A DNA stretch of 64,000 nt from assembly GCA_964454265.1 (NCBI GenBank), contig CAYVXD010000005.1, forward strand, positions 3,127 through 67,126. Reading direction: 5' to 3'. Made by a program: the position numbers and the translations under genes. Positions 34,554 to 45,400 of this stretch are shown here, piece after piece. Source of the DNA: JAUWMI01 sp964454265 (lineage in GTDB: Bacteria > Sumerlaeota > Sumerlaeia > MWCT01 > JAUWMI01). Position 1 is the first letter of the stretch; every line of letters begins with the position of its first letter. The notes under the pieces are model-generated. The model had not been told where the DNA came from. It saw only the letters and a program-made list of their open reading frames with translations, and searched no databases.

Positions 34554-35654
34554 CTATTTATCAACCCTGTACTTGTAATAGGCGGCGCAGTTCCCTTCGG
34601 ATGAAACCATGCAAGCCCCGACTGGAGTTTCCGGCGTGCATACGGTTCGAAACAGAGAGCATTCAGTGGGTCTTTTTGTCCCCCTCAACACATCGCCACA
34701 GATACACTGGGGGTGTTCCCGAGGCGGGTCAATGGTCACAGGAAAAACGCGATTGGCGTCGAATTCGCCATATTCAGGCCGAAGCCTTAGGCCGCTCAAT
34801 GGAAGAGTCCCCAGGCCGCGCCATGCTGTGTCACACGGCTCAAACACCTCTTGCATGAGCTGTTGAGCCCGCTGATTTCCTTCTGCAAGCACTACCCGCG
34901 AGTATTCATTAACGACGCGTGCCTCCCCGGATATTACCATTGAAACAAGCAAATGGATCGCCTTCAGGATATCAACTGGTTCGAATCCAGCCACAACGCA
35001 GGGAATACCATAGTCGTGTGCCAAAAATTCGTAAATTCTTAAACCTGTCACCACACTGACGTGGCCCGGACAGATCAATCCCTGCATTCTTAGTTCTCCG
35101 CCTTCCACGATAGCCCGCAACGCCGGTGGCAACACCTTATGCTCGCACAGGATATGGAAATTGCCCAGGTGTCGCTTCTTTGCTTCCTGCACAGCAGCTG
35201 CTACGGTGGGAGCCGTCGTCTCAAACCCGATTGCCAGGAAGATCACCTCCTGACCAGGGCTCGCTGCAGCAATATCCAAAGCCTCAAGAGCGGAATATAC
35301 AATTCGAATGTCTGCGCCGCGCCCTTTCTCCGTCGCGAGACTGGAGCGCGAACCAGGCACCTTCATCATGTCGCCAAATGTGACAATTATAAAGCGCTCT
35401 TTCTGACTGTAGCTAACTGCCCTATCAATGAATTCATTTGGCGTTACGCAGACCGGGCAGCCGGGGCCCGACAGGATCTCGATCGTCGGCGGAAGCAAGG
35501 TGTTGATGCCGTGGCGATAGATCGCAACCGTATGGGTGCCGCATACTTCCATAAGGGTTATCGGCATTGAGCCAGCAGCCTGTTTGATTGCACGCACCAG
35601 AGTTGCAGTGTAGCGTTTTGCCTTGAATTCGCTAAGATATTTGTCTTGCCTCAT
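34554..35654 (-). CDS. hypD: [NiFe]-hydrogenase maturation protein HypD
   Basis: A 366-residue iron-sulfur scaffold on which Fe(CN)2CO is built with HypC. It shows MEVCGTHT with the first essential Cys, GPGCPVCVT, IVTFGDMMKVPGS, IGFETTAPT, GLICPGHVSVVTG and the C-terminal cluster-binding Cys pattern beginning PQCICGDVLRG and ending in GNCAAYYKY. Its ATG shares one base with the hypC stop (TAATG), so the two are translated together. No hydrogenase structural gene lies in the window. Confidence 0.97.
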   Translation of the reverse strand: MRQDKYLSEFKAKRYTATLVRAIKQAAGSMPITLMEVCGTHTVAIYRHGINTLLPPTIEILSGPGCPVCVTPNEFIDRAVSYSQKERFIIVTFGDMMKVPGSRSSLATEKGRGADIRIVYSALEALDIAAASPGQEVIFLAIGFETTAPTVAAAVQEAKKRHLGNFHILCEHKVLPPALRAIVEGGELRMQGLICPGHVSVVTGLRIYEFLAHDYGIPCVVAGFEPVDILKAIHLLVSMVISGEARVVNEYSRVVLAEGNQRAQQLMQEVFEPCDTAWRGLGTLPLSGLRLRPEYGEFDANRVFPVTIDPPREHPQCICGDVLRGTKRPTECSLFRTVCTPETPVGACMVSSEGNCAAYYKYRVDK

Positions 35655-35884
35655 TATTGAGTCTCGCCGTTTGCACTTTGAATCTCGGCAATCAATTCGA
35701 GTGTTTTCCGAGCCTCTTCTGGATCGAGCTTGCTGATCGCGAATCCTGCATGAACCAGAACGTACTCGCCCACTTTAACGTCGTCCACGAGACGCAGATC
35801 AATAGTTCGTTTGACCGTGCCAAACAGCACTTCCCCCCGCTCTGCCTCAATGTTTATGACTTTTCCCGGTATTCCTAAACACAT
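35654..35884 (-). CDS. hypC: Hydrogenase maturation chaperone HypC
   Basis: This 76-residue chaperone carries the Fe(CN)2CO group to the hydrogenase large subunit. The protein begins MCLGIPGKV, with the essential Cys2. LVDDVKVGEYVLVHAGFAISKLD and the C-terminal helix match HypC/HupF. AAGGAAG precedes the ATG at 35884. It is the first gene of a two-gene unit with hypD, which starts at its stop codon. HypE and HypF are encoded 2.8 kb away on the other strand, beyond the SpoIID-like gene. Confidence 0.96.
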   Translation of the reverse strand: MCLGIPGKVINIEAERGEVLFGTVKRTIDLRLVDDVKVGEYVLVHAGFAISKLDPEEARKTLELIAEIQSANGETQ

Positions 35885-36479
35885 AAGCTCTACTTCCTTC
35901 AGTTTATTAATGTGGCTTCTTACTCAATCTCAATGCTGGCGTAATTTCCGGTTCAGGGAAAGAGGGAAAACCGGCTCCTTATTTAGAATATTGCGCCTCA
36001 TGTAGTCAGCTGAATGCAGCGCTGACCAGGATAGCTATCCTCCATATGCACCGCTAATTGGGCTGGCACGAAAACTCATGGCCATAGTCATTTTTCCCTT
36101 GCATTGGAGGAAAGTTTATGTTTGAATCCAAATTGAATTTCAGTGATAAGATATGCTCTTTGAACTTTAAATTTTTGCCCCTGCCTGGTTGGTAGAGATT
36201 TGATTGTATTGAGCCAACACCTCCAAGAGGGAATCCAAATATCCTGGCGTGGAATGCATGCCCACTCGTCTGGGATCCAAGAAGCGCTAGTGCGGATACC
36301 CACTTATTATTTTGAGGTTCAAATACCACAAGTTTTTACGGCTCGGCGGGGGTTATTTTTTGGCCTGGCATTCCTTTCTGATCTCTGGGCACAGTTCTTA
36401 TCTGGAAGATGCAGATAGATTAATGCAGCAGAGCGTGATTTTAAACGGGAATCCGCGGTGCAGCCAAACGCCGCACCTC
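35885..36479. other. 595-bp region without a recognised gene
   Basis: Between hypC and the SpoIID-like gene. Reading frames on both strands are short and do not look like protein families. The only notable item is a 25-codon frame with a strong ribosome site (listed separately). No hairpin terminator or tRNA found. Confidence 0.4.
36118..36195 (+). CDS. Possible 25-residue small protein
   Basis: An ATG at 36118 follows GGAGGAAAG at an ideal distance and opens a frame of 25 codons to TAG at 36193-36195. The product would be slightly basic and aromatic-rich and contains a Cys. It lies alone in a large gap. The ribosome site is better than that of many real genes nearby, but a chance match is quite possible. 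Confidence 0.2.
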   Translation: MFESKLNFSDKICSLNFKFLPLPGW

Positions 36480-38333
36480 CTATTTTTTGGGATAGGCCTT
36501 GGTCCCGCAAAAGGAGAGAAACTCACACTGGATATTCAGGGCCTCCAGATCATCTGGCTCAACCTGCTCTTGGACGAACACAAATGAGTCCTCTTCCTGT
36601 GTACACACAATCTTCTTGTCTTCGAGATAGATCGGACACTGAGCCACTGCGTAGCAGTTAAAGAACTCGAAGCATCTGTCGCCGATCCGAAAATCCCTAC
36701 CTTGCAAATCTGTGAGAAACTTCTGGTTGTCAATTTGTTCCTCATGCAAAGTGGTCAGTGCCGTATTCTTATAATAATGATTCAGGATTTCCTCGCACGT
36801 CTTGCCGCGGTAGGCCATCATGGCCGCGCCAATCTGGCAAAGCCCCACGCCATGGCCCCATCCACCTCCTCGCAGGATAATCCGCTCGACTGTCCCGTCA
36901 GGCTTGCGGATAAGCTCAGGTACAAAGCAGGAACTGTAGAGAAACGTGTCAGACAGGACTTTGCGGATTTCGAATTCCTTCCCGATAGTGACTTCACCTT
37001 TTGTGCCAGCCACTTTGAGATATTTGATGCGGCCCGATTGACCACGGCTGAGGGGCACCAGGTCCCGAATCTCGCCAACCTGATATTCCGGGAAGCGATT
37101 CAAGAGCGCCTCAAGCTCCTCGCGGGTGTAAGATACGGTCCAGCGGAAATACTTGGCCGAATAGCGGAGGTACGAAGGTACGTCCCCCTTGGTTGTATTA
37201 CAGTAGACATCGGGACTGGCGTTGATCAGCGCTCTGGCCTTTTCCTCGTTATCGGCCGGAAGCAGCGAGCGATCAGACGAATCCGGCGGCCCGTCAAAAC
37301 TTGCCACCATATATTGGACGGGATTGCCATGCCAGACGCTCTCGAATGCCTCCATGATCCCGCCGCAAATTTTTGAATAACGCGCGTCGCAGACTTGATC
37401 CTGGTGAGCGATAATGTTGCCGAGTGTTTCCAGCCCTCCGCGATATGAAGCAGGAGTCTCGCGCGACGAGCCGCGATAGCACTGGCAGTGGTCGTCTGCA
37501 CAAAGGTGAAAATCGTCGGCGTAATGATGTTTGCCCATGGTGGCCAGCAGCGTATTACGCGCGGCAACTGTCTGCGCCTTCAGTAGCTCAAGTGGACAGA
37601 CCGACATCATTTCTGAAGAATTGACGCTGAACAGATATGCTTCGAGGGGCAGCTCATTAATGGCCGTTAGTAAGCCTTTATTATCAATGCGGATTTCCAG
37701 AGCACCGCGCAACTTCTGATTCTCTTTGTGTTGCCAATGAAATTGCACGCCAACGATAACATCGCGCAAAATAATTCGTCCCTCTTCGTGACCATGTGGC
37801 GCCAGGCGAAGAAAGTTGCTCCCCTCTACCTCAGTGCCATCAGGTAGCATCAAATACACGCTACCCGAGGGTGGAGCAAGACGCTCTTCAAGGATGTCAA
37901 TTTGTTCGGGCCGCGGGAGGCTCAAGCGGGCTTGGGCGGCTTCGTGGCGTGTCGCGTAAGGGGGCGTGCATACACAGTATTCTGTGCTACTGACGACCTT
38001 GCCTTGCTGACTGGAAAAGGTATGGCCGAGGGGCACAATGCGGAGATCAGGTATTTCGGTGTTGGCCCGACACTCAGCCAGATGCTGCTGGGCCTCCTCA
38101 GCGTGCGGTGTGCGCGCCAGGACTAATGCATAGCCCAGTCGCGCAGGCTGAGCATCACGCAGATATGTCGTCAGGTATCGTTTGCTTTCCTTCAGAGTAC
38201 AGACACGCTCTCCTGTATCGCGAAAAAGATCGTACTCCCCTATAATGCCGAAGGAGATGAGCCGTTGGCCTTGCATCATCCCAATGCGAATGTGCGGTCC
38301 GAGTGGCGTGCTGTATGAAAAATGTTCTGTCAT
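36480..38333 (-). CDS. SpoIID/LytB-domain protein, probable lytic transglycosylase
   Basis: A 617-residue protein. Residues from about 190 to 525 form the SpoIID/LytB domain: ELPLEAYLFSVNSSEM with the catalytic-position Glu, VCDARYSKICGGIMEAFESVWHG and GGGWGHGVGLCQIGAAMMAYRG. SpoIID cleaves glycan strands during spore engulfment, but the domain is widespread in non-sporulating bacteria and often regulates septal glycan. No signal peptide is visible at MTEHFSYS. The N-terminal ~150 residues look like a repeat/SPOR-type region, and residues 530-617 are Cys-rich (FNCYAVAQCPIYL). AAAGGGA precedes the ATG. It divides hypCD from hypEF. Confidence 0.8.
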   Translation of the reverse strand: MTEHFSYSTPLGPHIRIGMMQGQRLISFGIIGEYDLFRDTGERVCTLKESKRYLTTYLRDAQPARLGYALVLARTPHAEEAQQHLAECRANTEIPDLRIVPLGHTFSSQQGKVVSSTEYCVCTPPYATRHEAAQARLSLPRPEQIDILEERLAPPSGSVYLMLPDGTEVEGSNFLRLAPHGHEEGRIILRDVIVGVQFHWQHKENQKLRGALEIRIDNKGLLTAINELPLEAYLFSVNSSEMMSVCPLELLKAQTVAARNTLLATMGKHHYADDFHLCADDHCQCYRGSSRETPASYRGGLETLGNIIAHQDQVCDARYSKICGGIMEAFESVWHGNPVQYMVASFDGPPDSSDRSLLPADNEEKARALINASPDVYCNTTKGDVPSYLRYSAKYFRWTVSYTREELEALLNRFPEYQVGEIRDLVPLSRGQSGRIKYLKVAGTKGEVTIGKEFEIRKVLSDTFLYSSCFVPELIRKPDGTVERIILRGGGWGHGVGLCQIGAAMMAYRGKTCEEILNHYYKNTALTTLHEEQIDNQKFLTDLQGRDFRIGDRCFEFFNCYAVAQCPIYLEDKKIVCTQEEDSFVFVQEQVEPDDLEALNIQCEFLSFCGTKAYPKK

Positions 38334-38652
38334 TTCATATGTCCCTTTATTATGGTGTTCTTCCTTATTGACAACAGCCGTGACGCCTTCTTAAAAAGGT
38401 AGTGTCAAACTTACGATCTTGGATCATCAACAATCTAGGGCTGTAATTTAGAGTCTAATTATTTCCTGGCGAAAAGCCCTTTATCCTCGACCACAAAGCA
38501 TCGCATAAAATGTCAGAGGCAATTCGGAAAATTCCGCAACCTGAAGAATCGCCTGAAAAGTATATATGCCCTATTAATAAGAAACTTGCCCAGAATATGC
38601 AACATAAAAACTCTCGGGTGAGAATTCCGCTTTCGGATAGAAGGAGGGCGTC
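38334..38652. other. Divergent region between SpoIID-like gene and hypE
   Basis: 319 bases. TTGACA at 38368-38373 with TTAAAA at 38391-38396 (17-base spacer) could be a weak promoter toward hypE, about 250 bases from its ATG. A short inverted repeat, CGGAA-AA-TTCCG, occurs at 38525-38536. hypE itself has a strong AAGGAGGG ribosome site. Confidence 0.35.
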
Positions 38653-39663
38653 ATGAAGACTGAGCAGATTCTCCTGGCGCACGGTAATGGCGGCCTGCTT
38701 ATGCAGGAGCTCGTGGGGCAATGCTTCGCCCGATATTTTGCAAATGCAATACTTGATCCGCTTGAAGACGCTGCTATCTTGATGCAGCAACGCCGGCGCC
38801 TGGCCTTCACCACCGACTCCTACGTTGTTGACCCGCTTTTCTTTCCGGGCGGCGATATAGGGAAACTAGCGGTGTGTGGCACAGTAAACGACCTGGCGGT
38901 CATGGGATCAACGCCACTTTATCTCTCTTGTGGCTTCATCCTCGAAGAAGGGCTGCCGATGGAGACTCTGGAGCGGGTAGTCCAGAGCATGGCCAGGGTT
39001 GCAACGGCAGCGGGTGTGCAAATTGTCACAGGGGACACAAAGGTTGTTGACCGGGGCAGTGCGCACCGGATGTTCATTAATACATCGGGCATCGGCGTAT
39101 GTCATACAAGGCGCCGGCTTTCGCCCCGGTGCATTCGTCCGGGCGATAAGGTGCTTGTCAGTGGGACTGTAGGTGATCATGGTATTGCAATTCTTGCCGC
39201 GCGAAGAGCATTCGATCTAGACGTGCCTCTGAAGAGTGACTGTGCGGCTCTTCACGGGCTGAGTGCTGCGATTTGCCGCGCATCTGCAAACGTCAGGTGC
39301 ATGCGCGACCCAACGCGCGGCGGCATTGCTACAGTGCTGAACGAATTTGTGCGCGGCCGTGACGTTGGCATCCTTCTCTTCGAAAATCAGCTGCCCGTTC
39401 ATCCGGCTGTGGAACAGGTCTGTGAGATATTAGGATTTGACCCTCTCTACATTGCAAACGAAGGAAAGATTGTGGTCGTCGTGCCTGAACACGACGCGGC
39501 GGCAGTGCTTCGAACCATGCGCCGCCACCCACTCGGACGAAAAAGCGCAATCATCGGAGAAGTCACTCAACGGTTTCCTGGAAAAGTGGTGATGGAAACT
39601 TCAATCAGCGGTCATCGGATTGTTGATATGCTTGTCAGCGATCAGTTCCCGCGTATCTGTTAG
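38653..39663 (+). CDS. hypE: Hydrogenase maturation protein HypE
   Basis: A 336-residue ATP-dependent dehydratase that turns the S-carbamoyl group on its C-terminal Cys into thiocyanate for the Fe-CN ligands. The C-terminus is FPRIC, the conserved modified cysteine. LAHGNGGLLMQELV, TTDSYVVDPLFFPGGDIGKLAVCGTVNDLAVMG (in parts), MRDPTRGGIATVLNE and the length all match. AAGGAGGG precedes the ATG. HypF follows after 62 bases and makes the carbamoyl group, so the two act as one unit. Confidence 0.97.
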   Translation: MKTEQILLAHGNGGLLMQELVGQCFARYFANAILDPLEDAAILMQQRRRLAFTTDSYVVDPLFFPGGDIGKLAVCGTVNDLAVMGSTPLYLSCGFILEEGLPMETLERVVQSMARVATAAGVQIVTGDTKVVDRGSAHRMFINTSGIGVCHTRRRLSPRCIRPGDKVLVSGTVGDHGIAILAARRAFDLDVPLKSDCAALHGLSAAICRASANVRCMRDPTRGGIATVLNEFVRGRDVGILLFENQLPVHPAVEQVCEILGFDPLYIANEGKIVVVVPEHDAAAVLRTMRRHPLGRKSAIIGEVTQRFPGKVVMETSISGHRIVDMLVSDQFPRIC

Positions 39664-39725
39664 CCGACACGCGGATTGTACACTCGGATTCTACCACTGC
39701 GCGGTGGTTAACATCGGACTTGCTC

Positions 39726-42065
39726 ATGCGTAAGACAAGAAAAACTGAGCGATTAAATAAAAATAAAAAGGCGTGTGTCCGAATTACGATTTCCGGACAG
39801 GTGCAGGGAATCGGCTTTCGCCCCTACATCTACCGCCTGGCGACAGGATTAGGGCTTGCCGGGTCGGTGCGCAACACACAGACAGGAGTCATTGTTGAAG
39901 TTGAAGGAGCCCCAAAATCGGTACGGCAATTCACTGATCGCATACGGTGCGATGCCCCACCTCTAGCGCACATTGACGAGATGACGGTAGAGTCTTTGCC
40001 GCTCCAGTCATTCCACGTATTCACCATTCAACCCAGTTCGCACGATGCCTTGCCTTTGATTCAGGTGACTCCGGATTTAGCGCTGTGTCCTGACTGCCGC
40101 TCGGAGTTGCTCAATCCCACGGACCGGCGCTATCACTATCCGTTTATCAATTGCACCAATTGCGGCCCGCGCTTTACTATCGTGAGGGGCGTGCCGTACG
40201 ATCGCTGCAACACAACCATGGCGCAGTTTACGATGTGTCCTGAGTGCGCGCGGGAATACCATGATCCAGCCAATCGGCGCTACCATGCGCAGCCAAATGC
40301 CTGCCCGCGATGTGGGCCGCAGGTGTCGCTCTTGACCGCTAAGGGAAAAGCAGTGACAGCCCGCGATATTTTCGGCCACGTACGCACGCTGCTAAAGCAG
40401 GGAAAGGTCGTGGCGATCAAGGGCCTGGGAGGCTATCACCTGGCGTGCAATGCGTTGGACACCCGGGCCGTAAAAACCCTGCGCCAACGCAAGTATCGCG
40501 AAGACAAGCCGTTTGCTGTTATGATGCGCGACCTCGAGGTCATAAGACGCTTCTGTGTGGTCTCAGCCGAGGAAACCGCCCTCCTGCAATCCTATCGCAG
40601 TCCCATTGTGTTGCTAAAAAAGCGTGTCTCTCCACAGGTTGCTTCGCTTGTGGCTCCCGAAAACCCCTATCTTGGCGTTCTGCTCCCCTACACCCCGCTT
40701 CACGTACTTCTGTTTGACACCGATCTTGTGGCTCTCGTCATGACGAGTGGAAACTACAGTCAGGAGCCAATCGCCTTTCGAGATGAAGATGCGCGCAACG
40801 TACTTGCTCCGATTGCCGATTACTACCTCACACACAATCGTCCCATTCAACGGCGATGCGACGACTCTGTCGTCCGGCTTCTTGACGGGAAAGAGTCGCT
40901 GATTCGCCGCGCACGCGGGTACGCCCCAACCTCCATTCGCCTATTTCGCACTGTAGGCGATATACTTGCCTGCGGCGCGGAATTAAAAAACACCTTCTGC
41001 TTTGGTAAAGGATACTACGCTTATGTAAGCCACCATCTCGGCGATCTGGAAAACTATGAAACCCTTGAAGCTTTTGAGCAAGGGATCGAGGATTTTAAGC
41101 AACTCTTTGCGCTTAAGCCCCGCTACATTGCACATGATCTTCATCCCGACTACCTGTCTACCAAATACGGTCTTGCACAGACCGCGCTCCAGCCCATCGC
41201 CGTGCAGCATCATCATGCTCATATTGCCAGCTGCATGGCCGAACACACCCTGGACGAGCCGGTAATTGGCATTGCACTGGATGGGCTTGGCCTTGGGAGC
41301 GACGGCACACTATGGGGCGGTGAAGTCTTGATTTGTACGTATAGCAATTTTCAGCGTATCGCCCATTTGAGACCTGTGAGGCTTCCTGGAGGGGCGCAGG
41401 CAATCAAGGAGCCGTGGCGAATGGGCGCGGTCTACCTGGAAGATGCAATCGGCCCTGATTTCATCGAGCGCCCTCTGGCGTTTTGTCAGCGACTGAAGCA
41501 ACGTAGATGGCAGCGACTCGCACGGATCGCCACACAGCGCGAGTACTCACCGCTCATCTCCAGCCTGGGCCGTCTGTTCGATGCCGTGAGTGCAATCCTG
41601 GGTGTGCGGGAAACGATCAACTATGAAGGGCAGGCAGCCATCGAACTCGAATACCTGGCTATGCGCTCGCGCACTACCGCACACTATCTCTTTGCGATTG
41701 ATGAAAGCAAGGAACCCGCGATTATTGACGTGCGTGAGCTCTTTCGCGCTCTTGCTCGGGATATTGAGCGCGGCGTCGCGCCGCCTGTGATCGCAAGGAA
41801 GTTTCACAATAGCATGGTGCACCTGATTCGCGACTCTGCAGTGCTAGGACGGCACTCGCATGGACTGAAAAAAGTAGTCCTTAGTGGCGGATGTTTCCAG
41901 AACGTTTTGCTTCTGAGCTCTGCGGTCGCGCTTCTTCTCCGTGAAGGATTCACGGTTTTTACCCATCAACAACTCCCTCCAAATGATGGCTGCATTTCTG
42001 TCGGTCAGCTCCTGATTGCCTCAGCCAAGCTTGAAGATGGCAAAGCAGGCACGGATTTAAAATGA
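39726..42065 (+). CDS. hypF: Carbamoyltransferase HypF
   Basis: A 779-residue enzyme using carbamoyl phosphate to carbamoylate HypE. Domains in order: acylphosphatase (about 18-100, GQVQGIGFRPYIYRLA); two zinc-finger repeats (CPDC...CTNCGPRFTIV and CPEC...CPRCGP, about 108-200); YrdC-like (about 210-390, IKGLGGYHLACNA); and Kae1-like (about 400-770, with metal-binding QHHHAHIASC). All ligands are present. The ATG at 39726 was chosen; a TTG at 39720 is also in frame. A lysine-rich N-terminus precedes the first domain. Confidence 0.97.
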   Translation: MRKTRKTERLNKNKKACVRITISGQVQGIGFRPYIYRLATGLGLAGSVRNTQTGVIVEVEGAPKSVRQFTDRIRCDAPPLAHIDEMTVESLPLQSFHVFTIQPSSHDALPLIQVTPDLALCPDCRSELLNPTDRRYHYPFINCTNCGPRFTIVRGVPYDRCNTTMAQFTMCPECAREYHDPANRRYHAQPNACPRCGPQVSLLTAKGKAVTARDIFGHVRTLLKQGKVVAIKGLGGYHLACNALDTRAVKTLRQRKYREDKPFAVMMRDLEVIRRFCVVSAEETALLQSYRSPIVLLKKRVSPQVASLVAPENPYLGVLLPYTPLHVLLFDTDLVALVMTSGNYSQEPIAFRDEDARNVLAPIADYYLTHNRPIQRRCDDSVVRLLDGKESLIRRARGYAPTSIRLFRTVGDILACGAELKNTFCFGKGYYAYVSHHLGDLENYETLEAFEQGIEDFKQLFALKPRYIAHDLHPDYLSTKYGLAQTALQPIAVQHHHAHIASCMAEHTLDEPVIGIALDGLGLGSDGTLWGGEVLICTYSNFQRIAHLRPVRLPGGAQAIKEPWRMGAVYLEDAIGPDFIERPLAFCQRLKQRRWQRLARIATQREYSPLISSLGRLFDAVSAILGVRETINYEGQAAIELEYLAMRSRTTAHYLFAIDESKEPAIIDVRELFRALARDIERGVAPPVIARKFHNSMVHLIRDSAVLGRHSHGLKKVVLSGGCFQNVLLLSSAVALLLREGFTVFTHQQLPPNDGCISVGQLLIASAKLEDGKAGTDLK

Positions 42066-42189
42066 GAAAGCGTAATCTCAGAACACCGGAAGTCGAAAAA
42101 GCGGAAGAAAGTCTTGAGCGGTGGAGAGTTTGCCAGTGTGCGAATGCTTTTAGGCAAATGTGCCAAAGGCCACCACGGGAGGTATAAAT

Positions 42190-42216
42190 GTAGGGGCAAT
42201 TCATGAATTCCCCTAC
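42190..42216. repeat. Palindromic intergenic repeat (GTAGGG family), member 1
   Basis: Arms GTAGGGG and CCCCTAC enclose a near-palindromic centre containing AATTCATGAATT, with one unpaired C. It shares the outer arms, and nearly the same centre, with the member at 52832-52859. Confidence 0.75.
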
Positions 42217-42269
42217 TCTTCCTGAGCGACTTCCAACCTAATGGAGACGGAGCAGGAAAGAGATTTTGT

Positions 42270-42297
42270 TTGACAGTAAGTCTCCCAGTAGTAAAAT
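42270..42297 (+). promoter_or_regulatory. Promoter for the FG-GAP surface protein
   Basis: TTGACA at 42270-42275 and TAAAAT at 42292-42297 with a 16-base spacer. The start near 42304 gives a leader of about 150 bases to the ATG at 42458. Confidence 0.5.
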
Positions 42298-42457
42298 TGT
42301 TTTCAGGTGATATGCGGTTGAAGAAAAATAGATTCATACACAGAAAGTTGCCGGCTACCTGTTTTTTCATTTGTCCGGCCAATCACGCAGGAATGGGCAG
42401 TGGTGCCGGGTTTTGTTCTTTATGTTTTCTGGCAAAAGTCCCAGAGGAGGCATAATT

Positions 42458-45400
42458 ATGATAAGTTGTACTGTTTGGCGTGCGGTTCGTTCCAGGAATG
42501 GCCAGGTATTGGCCTTCTTATTGATCATTGCGCCGGCTCTACTATTCTGTCCTTCAACTTATGGTCACCAGACCTCGTCAGTTGACGTTGACACATTGAA
42601 GCAGTCAGACTGGTGGCAGCAATCGCAGCAACACATCCGCCAGATGGAATATGAAATAACCTGGCAGGAGCAGTGCGTCATCCCTGGTGGGAAAGCGGGC
42701 TATCACATGACCAACAGAGCACAAAATCTCAGGGCTTATTTCTATCCAGAGGGACCGAAGGTTGTCAGGCGAACTGAAACACAGCATTCTTGGGTCTGGG
42801 ACTACCGGTTAATGAGCTTTGGCCGTCAGGGCAGAATGCAATCTCTGGTTAAACCGACTTTAATGGTGGAAAAGAATTGCATCGAATATCACCACGGTTC
42901 TCTGAGAGCACGCTACGAAAACCGCGAGACAGGGATCAAAGAGAGCTTTGTGATTATTAGAAAACCAGATGGTGCTGGTCAACTGGTGGTGGCAGCAAGT
43001 CTTAGCGGCGATCTACAAGGCAAGGTAAAACCAAACGGATCGTGCGTTGAGTTTCTGCATAATGGCGAGACTGTAATTAGCTATGGCGACCTTCATGTCG
43101 TGGATGCAACAGGCCTTAAGCTGCCTGCCAAGATAGTGCTTTCTGATAACCAATTAGAGATTGTTATTGATGATGCTGGTGCAGTCTACCCATTGAGCAT
43201 AGATCCGACCATCAGTAGCCGTGACAAAACCGCGCTCTCGTTAAGCCTTGCCTGGATGCGAGAGGGTAATCAGGCATATGCCTCGTTCGGCAGTTCCGTA
43301 GCCACTGCAGGAGATGTAAATGGCGATGGGTATATGGACGTCATTGTGGGAGCGCCTGACTATGACAATGGGCATGGAGGGCCGGACGGAGCGGTCTTTG
43401 TATATCATGGAAGCTCCTCTGGTTTGAACTTATCCCCCAATTGGAGTTATCATGAAGACAACCAGGGGCCTGGCTTTGGCTATTCGGTGGGAACTGCAGG
43501 CGACGTTGATGGCGACGGCTATGCAGACATTATCATCGGAGCGCCCTGGTACGACCACGGCAACATAGATGAGGGCCGTGCTTACGTTTTCCGGGGCGGG
43601 CCGTCCGGGATTCAGGAGCCAGTTCACTGGACGTGGGATGGCGACCAGGATGATGCACTATTCGGGTATTCCGTATCCACGGCAGGCGACATCAACGGCG
43701 ACGGGTGTTCTGACGTCATTGTTGGTGCGCCGTATTTCGACATTCCATGGGGGTATGGCGACGAAGGTCGTGTATTTCTCTTTAATGGCGAAGATGGGGA
43801 TGGGCTTTCCGGCGATCCTGATCCTAACTGGACATTTGACATTGATTCTTCACAAATCTACATGGGCTGGTCGGTCTCCACTGCCGGTGATGTGAACGGT
43901 GACGGATATGCCGATATTGTTGTGGGCGTTCCTGGCTATACCCACGGCCAGACGGATGAAGGAGGAATTTTCGTTTTCCACGGCGCGTCTTCAGGGCCAG
44001 GCTCTGCACCTAACTGCATCCGTGAGTCCAACCAGGCAAATTCCGGATTTGGTAAGTCTGTGGCTACTGCAGGAGATGTGAATGGCGATGGATATGCGGA
44101 TGTCATAGTGGGCGCACGCGATTTCGATAATGGCCAGACAGATGAAGGAGCAGCGTTTGTATACCATGGCAGCGCCTCAGGGCTGCATGCAACGTACGAT
44201 TGGAATGCCGAGTTAGATCAAGCCAGTGCCCACCACGGTTGGGCTGTCTCCACTGCTGGCGACGTTAATGGCGATGGATATGCGGACGTAATCATTGGTG
44301 CGCCATATTTCGATAATGGCGAGTCGAATGAAGGAGCAATCTTTTTGTACATTGGTAGCGCCACAGGACTCGGTTCCGATCCTGACTGGACCGCCGAGGA
44401 AAATCAGGCAAATGCTCATTTTGGCTACTCAGTCTCCACAGCCGGAGACGTAAACGGCAATGGGTATTCTGAAATCATAGCAGGAGCTCCTGACTACGAT
44501 AATGGGCAGACCGATGAGGGAGCTGCCTATATGTACAATGGGAGAGCCTCAGGGCCTTGCTCGACCTATTCCTGGGAGGTCTGGTCCGACCAGGCAAATG
44601 CTCGGTTTAGCTTTTCCGTTTCCACTGCCGGTGATGTCAATGGCGATGGATATGCGGATGTAATCGTCGGTGCACCATCTTACGATGCTGGAATATTAAC
44701 AGACGGTGGTAAGGCATTTGTGTATCACGGGAGTGCCTCAGGCCTGAGCCTGACGCCTGACTGGGCCCGCAGTCCTGCCCTGTCTGGCCTCAGTCGCTTC
44801 GGGTGGTCGGTTTCCACAGCAGGGGATGTTAACGGCGATGGGTATTCGGATGTCATAATAGGGTCAGGAGGAGTTGCCGAAGATGCGGCATACGTATTTC
44901 ATGGAAGTCCTACGGGCCTCGGCATAAATTATTCCTGGAGGGTTGAAATAACAGAGCAGGACAACACTGGTTTTGGCCAGGCAGTGAGTACAGCGGGCGA
45001 CGTGAACGGCGACGGTTATGCAGACGTTATCGTAGGAGCACCATATTTTTATAATGGCGAAATCAGTGAGGGGGTTGCTTTTGTATACCATGGAGGCCCT
45101 GCAGGGCTCAGCACGGATTTTGCATGGAGAGGAGAGTCTAACCAGACGAATGCACGGTTTGGCTTTGCTGTTGGCAGCGCCGGGGACGTAAACGGCGACG
45201 GATATTCGGATGTAATAGTTGGTGCTCCCTATTTCGATAATGGCCAGGACAACGAAGGAAGGGCATTTGCCTACCACGGGAGTGCTTCAGGCCTTAGCTC
45301 AACGCCCAATTGGACCGCGGAATGCAATCGGGCGGAGGCCTATTTTGGCCAGTCTGTTTCCACTGCTGGGGATGTCACCGGCGATGGGTACTCAGACGTC

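Larger units (their letters stand above)
42066..42457. other. Intergenic region upstream of FG-GAP protein gene
   Basis: 392 bases. It holds a GTAGGGG-type palindrome (42190-42216) and a promoter (42270-42297), both listed. An in-frame extension of the next gene reaches 42371 but lacks a ribosome site. Nothing else was recognised. Confidence 0.5.

Noticed and set aside
36054..36480. Reading frames on both strands in the hypC-SpoIID spacer
   Set aside because: Several frames of 60-90 codons overlap one another and show no family or ribosome site, apart from the small frame listed.
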